Positions 51,803 through 61,969 of a stretch of 64,000 nt of DNA are shown piece after piece. Made by a program: the position numbers and the translations under genes. The notes beneath the pieces are model-generated. The model saw only the letters and a program-made list of their open reading frames with translations. It was not told the origin of the DNA and ran no database searches. The stretch comes from Acinetobacter shaoyimingii (GTDB lineage Bacteria; Pseudomonadota; Gammaproteobacteria; Pseudomonadales; Moraxellaceae), in contig NZ_CP049801.1 in NCBI RefSeq assembly GCF_011578045.1, positions 2,294,001-2,358,000 of the forward strand, in the 5' to 3' direction. Every line of letters begins with the position of its first letter. Positions within the stretch are counted from its first letter, which is position 1.

Positions 51803-54069
51803 GAAATCTATTTTTATCAAAAAAACTTAAACGTTCGGAAATTCGTATTTTGATTATTGATGATAATCAAATCCGATATAACGAAATTTTAGAGATTTTT
51901 CAAAATAACAATCATCTTGTTTCAGCCGTGTTATTGGATGATTTAAAGAGCTTTGAAAAGCAACTCAACACTTCATGGGATCTGATTATTTTCGGAAGAG
52001 CTTATGATATTAAAATTGAGCAGGCTGTTGCACTGATCCAAGCAACCAGTCAAATTGATATTCCCCTGTTATATCTGGCTTCTGAAGACTATAGCCCTAA
52101 TGACTATCAAGGGTTTATTCATAAAGGCATATACGACGTTATTCACCTCAATGATAAAAATCATTTCTATATTAATATCATTCGTGCATTGTCATATAGC
52201 CGTTCCATTCAAATTCAACAAAACTTATCGAATGACTTGGAAAATGCCAAACTTCACACTCAAGTCTTGGTTGAGGAACAAAATAAAGCCGTTGCAACCA
52301 TTCAAGAAGGTATTCACGGGGAAGCCAATGCAGAATATCTGTCTTTATTTGGTATTGAAAGTGAAGACGATCTGGTTGGTTTGCCATTATTAGATATTAT
52401 TCAACCCGTCAAAGTTTCTGAATTTAAAAATCGCTTCAAAAAAGTCTCTCAAGGGCAATTTGAACTGGGTCGTTTCGAGATTGATACGCTGAATACTCAT
52501 GCGAAAATCAAAAATCCTTTAAAGATTGAATTTATTCCTTCGGAAGAACCCGATACGATTCAAATTGCGATTGAAACTGTCGATTCAAATAAAAGTACTG
52601 GATCTAAAGGTGATTCTGGCTCAGCAAAACAAGAACTTTTCTTAAATATTCAACGTTTTGTTAAAAACAATCCTGCTAAAGAAAATGCGCTAGTGGTGTT
52701 TAGTTTAGCGAATTGTGCTGAAGCCATTTTAAATGCTGATTGGGGAACGTTTACTACTTTCTTTAGCAGAATTCCTGAGTTTATTAAAGAACAGACCAAT
52801 GCAACTTTATTTAGAATTGAAGGTGCTTTATATGCCATTGTGCTGCAAGCAGAATCGGCTGAAATTTTAGACTCACGCCTCAGAGGTTTAACTTCTTTAG
52901 AAAAACCACAACTGATTACCATTGGTGATAAAGCATTTACCCAAAAAATTAAATTGGGATATTCAACATTTAAAGCGGATCAATTCGAAGATGAAATTAA
53001 ACTCTTTAGCCTCATTGAGAGTGCATTTAATACGCCTCTTCCTAAAGATCAAAGTGCATCTGATTTAGAACTTTCAGCGACACTTGCTGAAGCTGAAATT
53101 TCGCTTACACCGACCGTAGAAGAAGCAAAAGTTGCACCATCTGAAATCAAACCATCATTAAAACTTGATGATTTGGAATTGGCGCCAATTGCTGAAACAC
53201 CAACAGCTCCGACTATTGCTGAAACAGTACCAGCGGTAGAAGCACCTGTTGAACAACCAATTACACTGACTCAGGACGAGATTGCACCTCCAATAGAAAC
53301 GAAGGCCATCGATCAGCCATCACTATTGTCTGAACTGAGTAAAATTTTAGATCGTGGTGAAATTCAGCTTAAATATCAACAATTTTATGATAAGAATGAT
53401 GCCGATTTACATATCTACGAAGTGACCAGTGGTTTTATTCATGAAAATGAATGGAAAAATATCAATAAGTTGGTTGAGTTAACTGAAGATCCAGAATTGT
53501 CTTCTAAAATTGATCGCTGGATATTAGTGGAAGCATGTAAGAAATTACATAATTTCATTACCCAATACCCTGATGCTAAAATTGTAGTGAACTTGAATGC
53601 ACAAAGTTTAGTTCGTGACAAACACCTTACCACATTGATTTCTAAACTTATTTCGATTGTGGGCAGCAAACTTCCAAATCCATTGATTTTGCAGTTTAAT
53701 GAAGAAGATTTTGCCAAAAATATGGCTGAATCAGCACAAGCTGTTGCAGCCTTGCGTCAAAGTGGTGCTGAAATCTCTATCCGTCACTTTGGATCAACCA
53801 GTTCAAGTGAAGCTATCCTCAAAGAAAGTGAGATTTCTTACATCAAACTAGACAAGGATTTCACTGATAAGTTAAGTGATGATAATTTCTTAGAAGAGTT
53901 AAATGAGAAAATTGCACATTATCAAGAGCTACGTCCTGTCGAAATGATTCTTTCTCATTTAGATGATATGGGTAGTTTCGCAAATGCTTGGAATATTGAA
54001 CCTCGCTTCTTGCAAGGCGACTATTTCCAGAAGAAACTGGATCATTTAACGGATGTACAAGACCAATAA
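51799..54069 (+). CDS. fimX: FimX-like REC-PAS-GGDEF-EAL protein (degenerate)
   Basis: 756 aa from the GTG at 51799, chosen because GGGAAG lies seven bases upstream and it gives a GTGA overlap with the preceding stop. Domains: REC-like 14-120 (IIDDNQ kept, phospho-Asp replaced in DLIIFGRA), PAS-like to about 250, GGDEF-like to about 400 without a GGDEF signature, an Ala/Pro/Thr/Glu-rich linker (about 410-500), and EAL-like about 505-750 with EVT in place of EAL and FLQGDYFQ at the end. So it is probably a cyclic di-GMP sensor, not an enzyme. In Pseudomonas FimX drives type IV pilus assembly and twitching. Confidence 0.85.
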   Translation: MRNLFLSKKLKRSEIRILIIDDNQIRYNEILEIFQNNNHLVSAVLLDDLKSFEKQLNTSWDLIIFGRAYDIKIEQAVALIQATSQIDIPLLYLASEDYSPNDYQGFIHKGIYDVIHLNDKNHFYINIIRALSYSRSIQIQQNLSNDLENAKLHTQVLVEEQNKAVATIQEGIHGEANAEYLSLFGIESEDDLVGLPLLDIIQPVKVSEFKNRFKKVSQGQFELGRFEIDTLNTHAKIKNPLKIEFIPSEEPDTIQIAIETVDSNKSTGSKGDSGSAKQELFLNIQRFVKNNPAKENALVVFSLANCAEAILNADWGTFTTFFSRIPEFIKEQTNATLFRIEGALYAIVLQAESAEILDSRLRGLTSLEKPQLITIGDKAFTQKIKLGYSTFKADQFEDEIKLFSLIESAFNTPLPKDQSASDLELSATLAEAEISLTPTVEEAKVAPSEIKPSLKLDDLELAPIAETPTAPTIAETVPAVEAPVEQPITLTQDEIAPPIETKAIDQPSLLSELSKILDRGEIQLKYQQFYDKNDADLHIYEVTSGFIHENEWKNINKLVELTEDPELSSKIDRWILVEACKKLHNFITQYPDAKIVVNLNAQSLVRDKHLTTLISKLISIVGSKLPNPLILQFNEEDFAKNMAESAQAVAALRQSGAEISIRHFGSTSSSEAILKESEISYIKLDKDFTDKLSDDNFLEELNEKIAHYQELRPVEMILSHLDDMGSFANAWNIEPRFLQGDYFQKKLDHLTDVQDQ

Positions 54070-54120
54070 CAAGGTCTTGTTCAGTGCTTAAAATTGTCGC
54101 AATGGCAATTTTAGGCACAA

Positions 54121-54147
54121 AAAAAACAGGCTTAAAGCCTGTTTTTT
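54121..54147. terminator. Bidirectional Rho-independent terminator
   Basis: AAAAAACAGGCTT / AAGCCTGTTTTTT, between the convergent fimX-like gene and rpmE. Confidence 0.9.
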
Positions 54148-54158
54148 CGTTTTCAGTA

Positions 54159-54383
54159 TTAACGTTTGATAGAACGTGACATACCAGAAAAACGTTGTTT
54201 GAACTTGTCGATACGACCGCCAGTGTCCACATTCTTTTGTTTACCAGTATAGAATGGGTGGCAAGCTGAACATACGTCAAGGTAAACAGTTTCTTTACCG
54301 ATCGCAGAACGAGTTTCGATAACGTTACCACATGAACAAGTAGCAACTAATTTTTCATATTTTGGGTGAATATCGGCGCGCAT
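54159..54383 (-). CDS. rpmE: 50S ribosomal protein L31 (zinc type)
   Basis: 74 aa. [20 protein letters not shown] begins the family pattern; Cys16, Cys18, and CSAC (about 37-40) give the four-Cys zinc site of the C+ L31 type. The form lacking zinc (YkgM) is absent here. The larger frame on the same strand from 54346 has no homology and is a shadow. Confidence 0.97.
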   Translation of the reverse strand: MRADIHPKYEKLVATCSCGNVIETRSAIGKETVYLDVCSACHPFYTGKQKNVDTGGRIDKFKQRFSGMSRSIKR

Positions 54384-54590
54384 GGTCGATGACTCCAGTT
54401 AATTAAAGAAGGTTTAGCTGTATCGCAATTGATCACTCTCGGTAAAACCGAGGAAAGCTCCGTAAAACAAAGCAGATCAACACCATAACAGACCATTCTT
54501 TTGGCCCACCGAGACGGATACCGTCAGAGCTAAGCACAACAAGTGGACGGTATTATACGCAAAAAATTTGTATATAGCGAGTGATTCCTT

Positions 54591-55562
54591 TCACTCAGTT
54601 GTTGATTGTTTCGACCAGCGATTGGCGATCATGCCACACACCATCAATTGGATTTGATGGAAAATCATAATAGGCAATACAATCATTCCCAAGGGCTGTC
54701 CAATAAATAAAATTTGCGCCATCGGGACACCGCTCGCTAAGGTTTTCTTTGATCCACAGAAAAATATCGCCACTTGATCTGCACGTTTAAATCCAAGCCA
54801 TTTTGGAATATACAGTGCCAATAGCATGACCATAGTGAGTAGTACAGAACACGCCAAAATTAAAATAAGCAATGTTTGCCCTTCAATCTGATGCCAAAGC
54901 CCTGCAACCACTGCCCCACTAAATGCACCGTAAACCACCATCAATATTGAGCCTTGATCGAAAGCTTTGACAATACTCGGTTTTTTTTGCATTTTTGGAT
55001 AAACATACGGTCGTAAAATTTGACCTAAAATAAAGGGAACAAGAAGTAATAAGGTAATTTTAATAATTGAAGCTGTTGGGTCAAATCCATGTTCAGACTG
55101 CCCTAAAATGAAAAAACTTACCAAAATTGGGGTAATGAACATACCAATAATGTTGGAAAATGAAGCACTACACACCGCACTTGCGACATTACCATTAGCA
55201 ATAGAGGTAAAAGCAATAGATGATTGAACTGTTGACGGCAAAAAGCAGAGAAATAGAAAGCCCCAATATAATTGCTGACCTAACAATGGCAATAAAATTG
55301 GTTTTGCTAAAAGCCCTAAAATGGGAAATAGAATAAAGGTGAAACTAAAGACCAATCCGTGTAATTTCCAATCCATCATGCCTTGCACAACAGCTTCACG
55401 TGAAAGCTTAGCCCCGTGTAAAAAAAATAAAATGGCAATGGCAATGGTTGTAATCACTGCAAAGATATCCGCAGCCTGTCCTGAAATGGGTACGATACTT
55501 GCCAATACCACCATCAACACCAACAACAGTGTAAAACGATCTATAGCCAATAATTTCAACAT
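54591..55562 (-). CDS. BASS-family transporter (SBF-like, YfeH type)
   Basis: 323-aa membrane protein with about ten hydrophobic segments. SFTFILFPILGLL, FLPSTVQSSIAFTSIANGNV and FCGSKKTLASGVPMA are typical of the SBF-like branch of bile acid:sodium symporters. True substrate in bacteria is unknown for most members. It stands alone after gloA, separated by a terminator. Confidence 0.88.
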   Translation of the reverse strand: MLKLLAIDRFTLLLVLMVVLASIVPISGQAADIFAVITTIAIAILFFLHGAKLSREAVVQGMMDWKLHGLVFSFTFILFPILGLLAKPILLPLLGQQLYWGFLFLCFLPSTVQSSIAFTSIANGNVASAVCSASFSNIIGMFITPILVSFFILGQSEHGFDPTASIIKITLLLLVPFILGQILRPYVYPKMQKKPSIVKAFDQGSILMVVYGAFSGAVVAGLWHQIEGQTLLILILACSVLLTMVMLLALYIPKWLGFKRADQVAIFFCGSKKTLASGVPMAQILFIGQPLGMIVLPIMIFHQIQLMVCGMIANRWSKQSTTE

Positions 55563-55607
55563 AATGACACCCTATATTCCATTGCATATTTTATTTTTCA
55601 ACATAAA

Positions 55608-55657
55608 AAACCCAGTAAGCTGAGTTTAACTTTTGCCAAGTCTCATCTTACTGGGTC
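55608..55657 (-). terminator. Rho-independent terminator of gloA
   Basis: ACCCAGTAAG / CTTACTGGGT on the minus strand with a 30-base inner part and six T following. It could also be a leader structure of the BASS gene 45 bases on. Confidence 0.65.
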
Positions 55658-55777
55658 AAATAAATAATGCTATCTATTCAAATGAATAATCATTATTTAT
55701 TTCAGTCCTTATGCCGTTTTTAAATGGCACTCATTCAAATATTGAGCGTTAAGTCCATTTTTAACCAGGTTTTAAAC

Positions 55778-56179
55778 TTAGTTATTACGAGCATTATGAT
55801 CTTGTTGAATCAATTCAATTTTATAGCCATCTGGATCTTCAACAAATGCAATCACCGTTACACCACCCTTCATAGGTCCAGCTTCACGTACAACATTGCC
55901 ACCGCGTGCTTTAATTTCTTCACACGCTTTGTAGGCATCATCAACGGCAATGGCAATATGACCATAAGCATTGCCCAATTCATAGCTTGATGTGTCCCAG
56001 TTGTGAGTCAATTCTAAAACTGTATTACTGTCTTCTGGACCATAACCCACAAAAGCTAAAGTAAATCGACCTTCTTCATAATCACGCTTACGGAGTAAAG
56101 TCATACCGAGTACTTCAGTATAAAACGCCAATGAACGTTCTAAATTGCCTACACGTAACATGGTATGTAACATACGCAT
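55778..56179 (-). CDS. gloA: Lactoylglutathione lyase (glyoxalase I)
   Basis: Detoxifies methylglyoxal with glutathione. 133 aa from [22 protein letters not shown] lies 6 bases upstream of this ATG, so the GTG at 56188 is not used. Metal ligands are His5 (LHTM), Glu in VLELTHNWD, His in [11 protein letters not shown] and Glu in GYKIELIQQ, matching the nickel-type glyoxalase I. The second half ([17 protein letters not shown]) is typical. Confidence 0.95.
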   Translation of the reverse strand: MRMLHTMLRVGNLERSLAFYTEVLGMTLLRKRDYEEGRFTLAFVGYGPEDSNTVLELTHNWDTSSYELGNAYGHIAIAVDDAYKACEEIKARGGNVVREAGPMKGGVTVIAFVEDPDGYKIELIQQDHNARNN

Positions 56180-56200
56180 CTGAATCACCTATTTATTCAA

Positions 56201-58351
56201 TTAAGATTTTTTCAACTGATTTAATAACTTCGCCACCCACACCACTAATAGCAGTATTGGCAGTCCCATTAAAAAAGTCATAAAGAAAAATGTGGAATAT
56301 CCAAAATTTGTCACTATTGTACCCGAATATCCGCCAATCATTTTCGGTAAAAGCAACATAAGTGAACTAAAAATCGCATATTGCATTGCAGTAAACGATA
56401 CACTTGTCAGGCTCGACAAGAATGCGATAAACACCGCACCAGCTAAACCAGAAGCCATATTGTCAAAAATAATCCCCATAACTAACCACACTTTGCTATA
56501 AGGCACAATCACTTTACCTTTAAGCTCAATGTCATTGTTCTGATCAACCTGTACGGCACCTAACTCTGCGAAACTCATTCGAGATTTCGGTTGTATCGAA
56601 TCAACTGTATTGAACTGATGTGCTGTACTCAATGATGTGATGTGTTGATTTTTCTCAATGTCAGCAGAAACTTGAACACTGTTATGTCCATTCAATTGTC
56701 GTGCAGGAATCACTATACTCCACGTATTGCCATCAATTTTTGCATCTGAAAGTATTGAATCGCCAACTTTAACTTTTAATAATTTGATTTTTGCATCTTT
56801 CGCTAAGTTTTCAATTGAACCGCGAATGATGACATCTTTTTTGCGTTCATCAGTATAAAGTTGATTATCTCCACCGATGGCTTGAACAAAGATTTTTGCT
56901 TCATTTGAAGTGTGAAAGGTTTGTACTGGAATGGCTAATTTTAAAGCTTGATCGAAACCATTGGGTTGCGATTGAACCTCAATGTTCTTCGCATCGTTAA
57001 ATGTATCCGCAGGAACTTTTAAGCTCCAATTCCCCACTTCATCAGGCTGAACTTTTAAATTTTGTTGTCCAATATTAACTGACACTTCATTCATAGAAGG
57101 TCCAGATTTTACCAAACCCACAAAGATCAAATTGGTGGTGCTGGCAACAATAGCGCCTACAAACATCATTTTCATAATGTTAAAGCGCTGCGCCATTAAA
57201 CCACCAATAAAGCCCCCTAAAATGACAAAGAAAATGGCAAAAAATTTGTTAAACCATGCGATTTCTTCTTTATCGAAATTTAAGTCAAGATAAAACAGAT
57301 TGGCAACAACTCCTGCCACAATATCTGAAATACGATAAAAACCAATCAAAAGTAAAATCGCTAAAGCCACTTTTAAACCGTAGCGTTTAAAGAAGTCTAG
57401 AATTGGAGAAAGCCAAGTATCAACGACAATTTTTTGGTCAATCATCTTGGTGCTTGTTAAAATAAATACCACCAAGACAGCCGCTGCAATACTTGAAATA
57501 AAACGTAAAACTTGAGCGATAAAACTTAAGAATGCATCTTCAATCGCCCAACCTGATATGAGTGTACCAATATAAATAAAACTCAGTGCAAAAATGATGG
57601 TCGATACAACAAACACCACAAACAACTGTAAATAGTCTTTGGCATGGTATTGGTTTTTTTCTATTTTAACTTCAGGTTCATGAATGACAAATGTGGTGAT
57701 CACACCAACAATCATCAGTGCAGCCATGAGTAAATATGTCGCTTTCCAAGCTTCATATATGTAGTTGCCCATGGCAGTGCCTAAAGATGCCGCAAATAAC
57801 AAAGCGCCCAGTTGCGTAATAATCGTTGCAATACGATAGCCAGCATTGTAGGTCGAGGCTAAAACAGTTTGCACTCCAGCATCTTGCGTCAGCTCAATAC
57901 GGTAGGCATCGACAATAATGTCTTGAGTCGCTGAAGTAAAACCAAGAAACACAGCAGACATTGCCATGAATGTTAAACTTGGTATGCTAAAAATCGTTCC
58001 ACCATGAGGACTCGGATCAGTAAATGCCATCGCGCAAATCGCAATGGTGACTAATATCTGTGACACCAGCAACCAACTTCTACGCTTACCCATTTTTTGG
58101 GTCAAATAAGGTAATGGCAATTTATCGATGAGTGGCGCCCAGATAAATTTAAATGCATAAGCCAACGCCGCCCAAGAAAACATGGTAATGGTACTACGCT
58201 GAATACCTGCTTCAGTGAGCCAAAATGATAAGGTTGAAAAAATCAAGAATATTGGAATTCCTGAAGAAAAACCCAAGAACAGCATGATCAATGCACGACG
58301 ATCGAGAAAAGCTCGAAAGGCCGTTTTCCATCCAGTTGTTTGTGTTGTCAT
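56201..58351 (-). CDS. ampG: AmpG-like muropeptide permease with an Ig-like insertion
   Basis: 716 aa. The N-terminal half is a classic AmpG of the major facilitator superfamily (SGIPIFLIFSTLSFWLTEAG, GFTSATQDIIVDAYRIE). Residues about 417-620 are a hydrophilic insertion between membrane helices, with two related segments, GNWSLKVPADTFN (440-452) and GNTWSIVIPARQLNG (541-555). These look like Ig-like or Bap-type beta repeats. A characterised AmpG (E. coli) is 491 aa. Transport of anhydromuropeptides feeds wall recycling and AmpC induction. Confidence 0.88.
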   Translation of the reverse strand: MTTQTTGWKTAFRAFLDRRALIMLFLGFSSGIPIFLIFSTLSFWLTEAGIQRSTITMFSWAALAYAFKFIWAPLIDKLPLPYLTQKMGKRRSWLLVSQILVTIAICAMAFTDPSPHGGTIFSIPSLTFMAMSAVFLGFTSATQDIIVDAYRIELTQDAGVQTVLASTYNAGYRIATIITQLGALLFAASLGTAMGNYIYEAWKATYLLMAALMIVGVITTFVIHEPEVKIEKNQYHAKDYLQLFVVFVVSTIIFALSFIYIGTLISGWAIEDAFLSFIAQVLRFISSIAAAVLVVFILTSTKMIDQKIVVDTWLSPILDFFKRYGLKVALAILLLIGFYRISDIVAGVVANLFYLDLNFDKEEIAWFNKFFAIFFVILGGFIGGLMAQRFNIMKMMFVGAIVASTTNLIFVGLVKSGPSMNEVSVNIGQQNLKVQPDEVGNWSLKVPADTFNDAKNIEVQSQPNGFDQALKLAIPVQTFHTSNEAKIFVQAIGGDNQLYTDERKKDVIIRGSIENLAKDAKIKLLKVKVGDSILSDAKIDGNTWSIVIPARQLNGHNSVQVSADIEKNQHITSLSTAHQFNTVDSIQPKSRMSFAELGAVQVDQNNDIELKGKVIVPYSKVWLVMGIIFDNMASGLAGAVFIAFLSSLTSVSFTAMQYAIFSSLMLLLPKMIGGYSGTIVTNFGYSTFFFMTFLMGLPILLLVVWVAKLLNQLKKS

Positions 58352-58536
58352 TGCGTTGTTATTTTCTGCAAGATTAATTAATGCTATTCAAACCTTTAAT
58401 GCTCTACGTTTCAATATTTTTTCTTTAATGTTTGTCTGGTTTTTGCAGATTTTTACTTCAACTACGCTTGATCTTTTCGCTTAAACCTGTATACCTTTAA
58501 GTTTTCAACTGTATATATTAGTTTTGGATTTCACCT

Positions 58537-61128
58537 GTGACGAAAAGACACGATCAAATTAACTCAAATGCTTTATCCAATATTACGACTACCACAAATA
58601 TAGAAGAAATTGTAAATACCTTACCCTCAGTATTTGAACAAACGGAAATTCAAAACACATTGACACAAACAGCATTAAAACCAGAACAACTGACTCATAT
58701 ACCCAATACAGCAAAAATTCCTGCTTCCACAAAGCGAATTAAGCCGTTAAATAATTTCTTGGGTCAAGACCGTGCCAAAGCATCTGTAGAGGCAGGGATT
58801 TCGTTGCCTTATTCGGGATATAACATCTTTGCTGTGGGGACAGCAGGCTTAGGTAAACGTACCATGATCAAACGTTTGCTTCAGCAACATGCCAAGGATA
58901 TGCCGACGCCTGACGACTGGGTCTATGTCAATAACTTCAAATACGCACGCAACCCCATTGTTTTAAGATTCCCTGCGGGTCAAGGCGTTAAATTTCAAAA
59001 TCTACTCCATCAAACTTGGCAAAACAATTTAAAACAATTGGAACGTCGCTTCAGCGCTGAAACCTATCACAATCGAATTGAAAAAATTCGCTTGATTACA
59101 GGTAATGAACAGCAACAAGCATTGATTGAACTGACCAAAGAGGGTGAAGAACTCGACCTTAAACTGATCAATCGCAATGATGAGCATGTCTTTATTCCAG
59201 TACATTTTAAAGATGATCAAGTGCAAGAAATGTCACAAGAAGACATTAATGCATTAAGCACTAAAGAGCGCTCAGAAATTGCTTCCAATATCCGCTATAT
59301 GGATAAAAAGCTTGAACGCTTAGGATTACAGTTAGGTGATCTTGAAGATGAAGCTCGAGATTTAGTTTCAGAGCTGAATCGTGAAATTGGAAAACAAGTG
59401 ATCATTCCACGTATGGAAGTCATCTTAAATAAATTTCCCGATATTGAAGGTTTACAACAATATCTGAAACTCTATGCTGATGACATTATTGAAAATATTG
59501 AAACCATTTTAGAGCAAGAGGAAACTGAGTTTTCACCTGCAATATTTAATCATGTACCGTCACGCTACCAAGCCAATGTCGTGATTAGTAATCGACCGAA
59601 CTCTGGTGCACCCGTCATTTTTGAAGATTTTCCAACACATTATAATTTGCTCGGTCATGTTGAACAGCTCACTCAAAATGGCACCATTAGCTCAGATTTC
59701 ACTTTAATACGTCCAGGGGCCCTACACCGTGCCAATGGCGGTTTCTTAATGCTAGAAGCTGAACAGCTCTTAGAACAGCCATATGCATGGCAAGGGCTTA
59801 AACGTGCTTTAAAATCTGGCAAACTCAAACTTTCATCACTTGAACATATGATTACCCTCACAGGTAGTATTTCAATTGAGCCACAAGCAATCCCACTTGA
59901 TTTAAAAGTCATTTTACTGGCTGAGCCTGAGATTTATTACGAAATACTTGAAGTAGAACCAGAGCTTGGTAGTGTATTTAAAATTCGTGCTGACTTTACA
60001 GATACATTACAACGTAATGACGAAAACGAACAAGCATACATGCAATTGATTGCAGACTATGTGCAAGCTGACAAGTTGCTACCTTTTGATCGCTCTGCCC
60101 TTGCTGCACTTTTAACAGATTCCAGCCGTCAAGCAGAAGACCAAAGTTCATTGTCATTGCATGCGTTAACCTTGGGTGACCTGATTCGTGAGTCGCATCA
60201 TCATGCTTTTAAAGCAGGCGACAAAATGGTCACCGCAGCCCATATCAGTACTGCATTAAAACATCGTCAGTATCGCTTAGGCTATTTGCGTGAATTGTAT
60301 TGGCAAGACTTGTCACGTGGCACACAGCTGATTGAAACCCGTGGGCATCGATTAGGTCAAATTAATGCCCTATCCGTTATTCATTATGCAGATGTCGAGT
60401 TTGGTTTACCTTCACGCTTAACCGCTTCGGTTTATCAAGGTGGCGGTGATATTCTCGATATTGAGCGAAGTGTTGAGCTTGGTGGCTCACTGCATGCCAA
60501 GGGTGTGCTCCTCATGTCGAGTTTCTTAAAAGCACACTTTGGTCGTGAACAAATTTTACATTTTTCTGCTGCCCTCGCCTTCGAACAAAGTTACGGTCAA
60601 GTTGATGGTGACAGTGCCACTGTTGCTGAGCTTTCTGCATTAATTTCTGCAATCAGCCAATTGCCAATTGATCAGTCTTGGGCGATTACAGGTTCGATGA
60701 ACCAGTTGGGTCAAGTGCAACCCATTGGTGGTGTGAATGCCAAAATTGAAGGTTTCTTCGATGCGTGTAAACTTCAAGGGTTAACAGGCAAACAAGGTGT
60801 GATTATTCCCCGTCAAAATATGGAACACCTCATGATTCGTCAGGATGTCATTGATGCTGTTAAAGCAGGTGAATTCCATATCCATGCCATTGATAATATC
60901 GCACAAGCTTTAGAAATTTTGATGGCACGTCCAGTCGGCAACATGGACAAAAAAGGTCGCTATACGAAAGGTTCTATTTTTGCTGCGGTGATGGAACAGC
61001 TCGAATACTGGCAAGCCATTGAAGATGGTGCTGAGATTGAAGAGGAAAAGCCAAAGAAAAAGAAAAAAAAGAAGAAAAAAGAAAAGTTGGAGCAACCTCT
61101 CGACAGCGTTGAAAACAATGCGAAATAG
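58537..61128 (+). CDS. Lon-family ATP-dependent protease (LonH/YcbZ type)
   Basis: 863 aa. The N-terminal AAA+ region has a degenerate Walker A, GTAGLGKRT (Arg replaces Ser/Thr), as in YcbZ. A long coiled insertion (about 170-320) follows, then VIFEDFPTHYNLLGHVEQ and GALHRANGGFLMLEAEQLL. The Lon protease domain is at about 590-800 with the Ser-Lys pair in DGDSATVAE and GVNAKIEG. It ends in a Lys-rich tail. The start is GTG; start confidence is moderate. Proteolytic role is inferred. Confidence 0.88.
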   Translation: MTKRHDQINSNALSNITTTTNIEEIVNTLPSVFEQTEIQNTLTQTALKPEQLTHIPNTAKIPASTKRIKPLNNFLGQDRAKASVEAGISLPYSGYNIFAVGTAGLGKRTMIKRLLQQHAKDMPTPDDWVYVNNFKYARNPIVLRFPAGQGVKFQNLLHQTWQNNLKQLERRFSAETYHNRIEKIRLITGNEQQQALIELTKEGEELDLKLINRNDEHVFIPVHFKDDQVQEMSQEDINALSTKERSEIASNIRYMDKKLERLGLQLGDLEDEARDLVSELNREIGKQVIIPRMEVILNKFPDIEGLQQYLKLYADDIIENIETILEQEETEFSPAIFNHVPSRYQANVVISNRPNSGAPVIFEDFPTHYNLLGHVEQLTQNGTISSDFTLIRPGALHRANGGFLMLEAEQLLEQPYAWQGLKRALKSGKLKLSSLEHMITLTGSISIEPQAIPLDLKVILLAEPEIYYEILEVEPELGSVFKIRADFTDTLQRNDENEQAYMQLIADYVQADKLLPFDRSALAALLTDSSRQAEDQSSLSLHALTLGDLIRESHHHAFKAGDKMVTAAHISTALKHRQYRLGYLRELYWQDLSRGTQLIETRGHRLGQINALSVIHYADVEFGLPSRLTASVYQGGGDILDIERSVELGGSLHAKGVLLMSSFLKAHFGREQILHFSAALAFEQSYGQVDGDSATVAELSALISAISQLPIDQSWAITGSMNQLGQVQPIGGVNAKIEGFFDACKLQGLTGKQGVIIPRQNMEHLMIRQDVIDAVKAGEFHIHAIDNIAQALEILMARPVGNMDKKGRYTKGSIFAAVMEQLEYWQAIEDGAEIEEEKPKKKKKKKKKEKLEQPLDSVENNAK

Positions 61129-61163
61129 AGTTACCAACAATCTCTGAATAATGTCTTATCAAA

Positions 61164-61194
61164 CTTGTGGGTAAAATACAATTTTACCCACAAG
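61164..61194 (+). terminator. Hairpin after the Lon-family gene
   Basis: CTTGTGGGTAAAAT / ATTTTACCCACAAG with a three-base loop: a long perfect stem, but only a short T run follows. Confidence 0.65.
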
Positions 61195-61268
61195 AACTTT
61201 AAAAATACTTCTATAAACTCAATTTCCAAGCTAAAATTCAATCTAATTACATAAGACAAAACAATAAA

Positions 61269-61916
61269 ATGACAGAAAATTTAGACTCTTTTATTTTAAA
61301 AAACGAAATTTACAAACTACCGACTTCAATCATCGCTAATTATATTGACTTCGAAAATGCGTCTGTCGAGTTTCAATCAAAATATGCTCAAGCATACTTT
61401 CCAGTCATCAACCATCATGATTTGAAAACCCTCTTCTATTCACAGATGGGATTCTTTAAACAGATTGAGGATGCCCAACTTGCTGAAATGGATGCCACTA
61501 AAATCAATATCTCAACGTTGTTCAAGCTTTATTTGATTTTAGAAATCAGTAATAAAGTTGGAAAATCAACACCAGAATTACATTCTATTTTTGAAAAATT
61601 GAACAATTTCTTTCATTGGGATACCACAAATTTTCCTTCACTTAAAACAACACTAAATAAGACGTATATCAAATATTGTGCCGCAATCAATATGCTCGTA
61701 TTGTTCATCTTTCAATTTTGGCAAATGAATACAACCCTGTTTGAAGCAGGGAGATCCAGCTTTCCCTATTACTGTTTGCTTGTTATTGCAGTGACTTTTA
61801 TCGTTTGGCTTTACTGTTATATTAAAAATAAAAACATCCCTGATGATGAAAAGACCTACCCTTTAGAAGAAATTGAAAAATTATTTCGCAGTAAAATCAG
61901 TGATCAAAAGATTTAA
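61269..61916 (+). CDS. Unknown membrane protein
   Basis: 215 aa. The first two thirds look soluble and helical. Two membrane segments follow: AINMLVLFIFQFWQM (about 140-154) and YYCLLVIAVTFIVWLYCYI (about 168-186), then a short charged tail. No family is recognised. The gene lies between the protease and grxD, with a bidirectional terminator after it. Confidence 0.7.
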   Translation: MTENLDSFILKNEIYKLPTSIIANYIDFENASVEFQSKYAQAYFPVINHHDLKTLFYSQMGFFKQIEDAQLAEMDATKINISTLFKLYLILEISNKVGKSTPELHSIFEKLNNFFHWDTTNFPSLKTTLNKTYIKYCAAINMLVLFIFQFWQMNTTLFEAGRSSFPYYCLLVIAVTFIVWLYCYIKNKNIPDDEKTYPLEEIEKLFRSKISDQKI

Positions 61917-61928
61917 AGTACACACATT

Positions 61929-61955
61929 AAAAAAGCGCCCTCAAGGCGCTTTTTT
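61929..61955. terminator. Bidirectional Rho-independent terminator
   Basis: AAAAAAGCGCC / GGCGCTTTTTT with a five-base loop, between the convergent membrane protein gene and grxD. Confidence 0.9.
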
Positions 61956-61969
61956 AATCTGTCACTGAA

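Noticed and set aside
53861..54346. A 161-codon frame on the minus strand across rpmE and the end of fimX
   Set aside because: It is out of frame with both real genes and crosses the terminator at 54121-54147; its residues are a shadow of rpmE.
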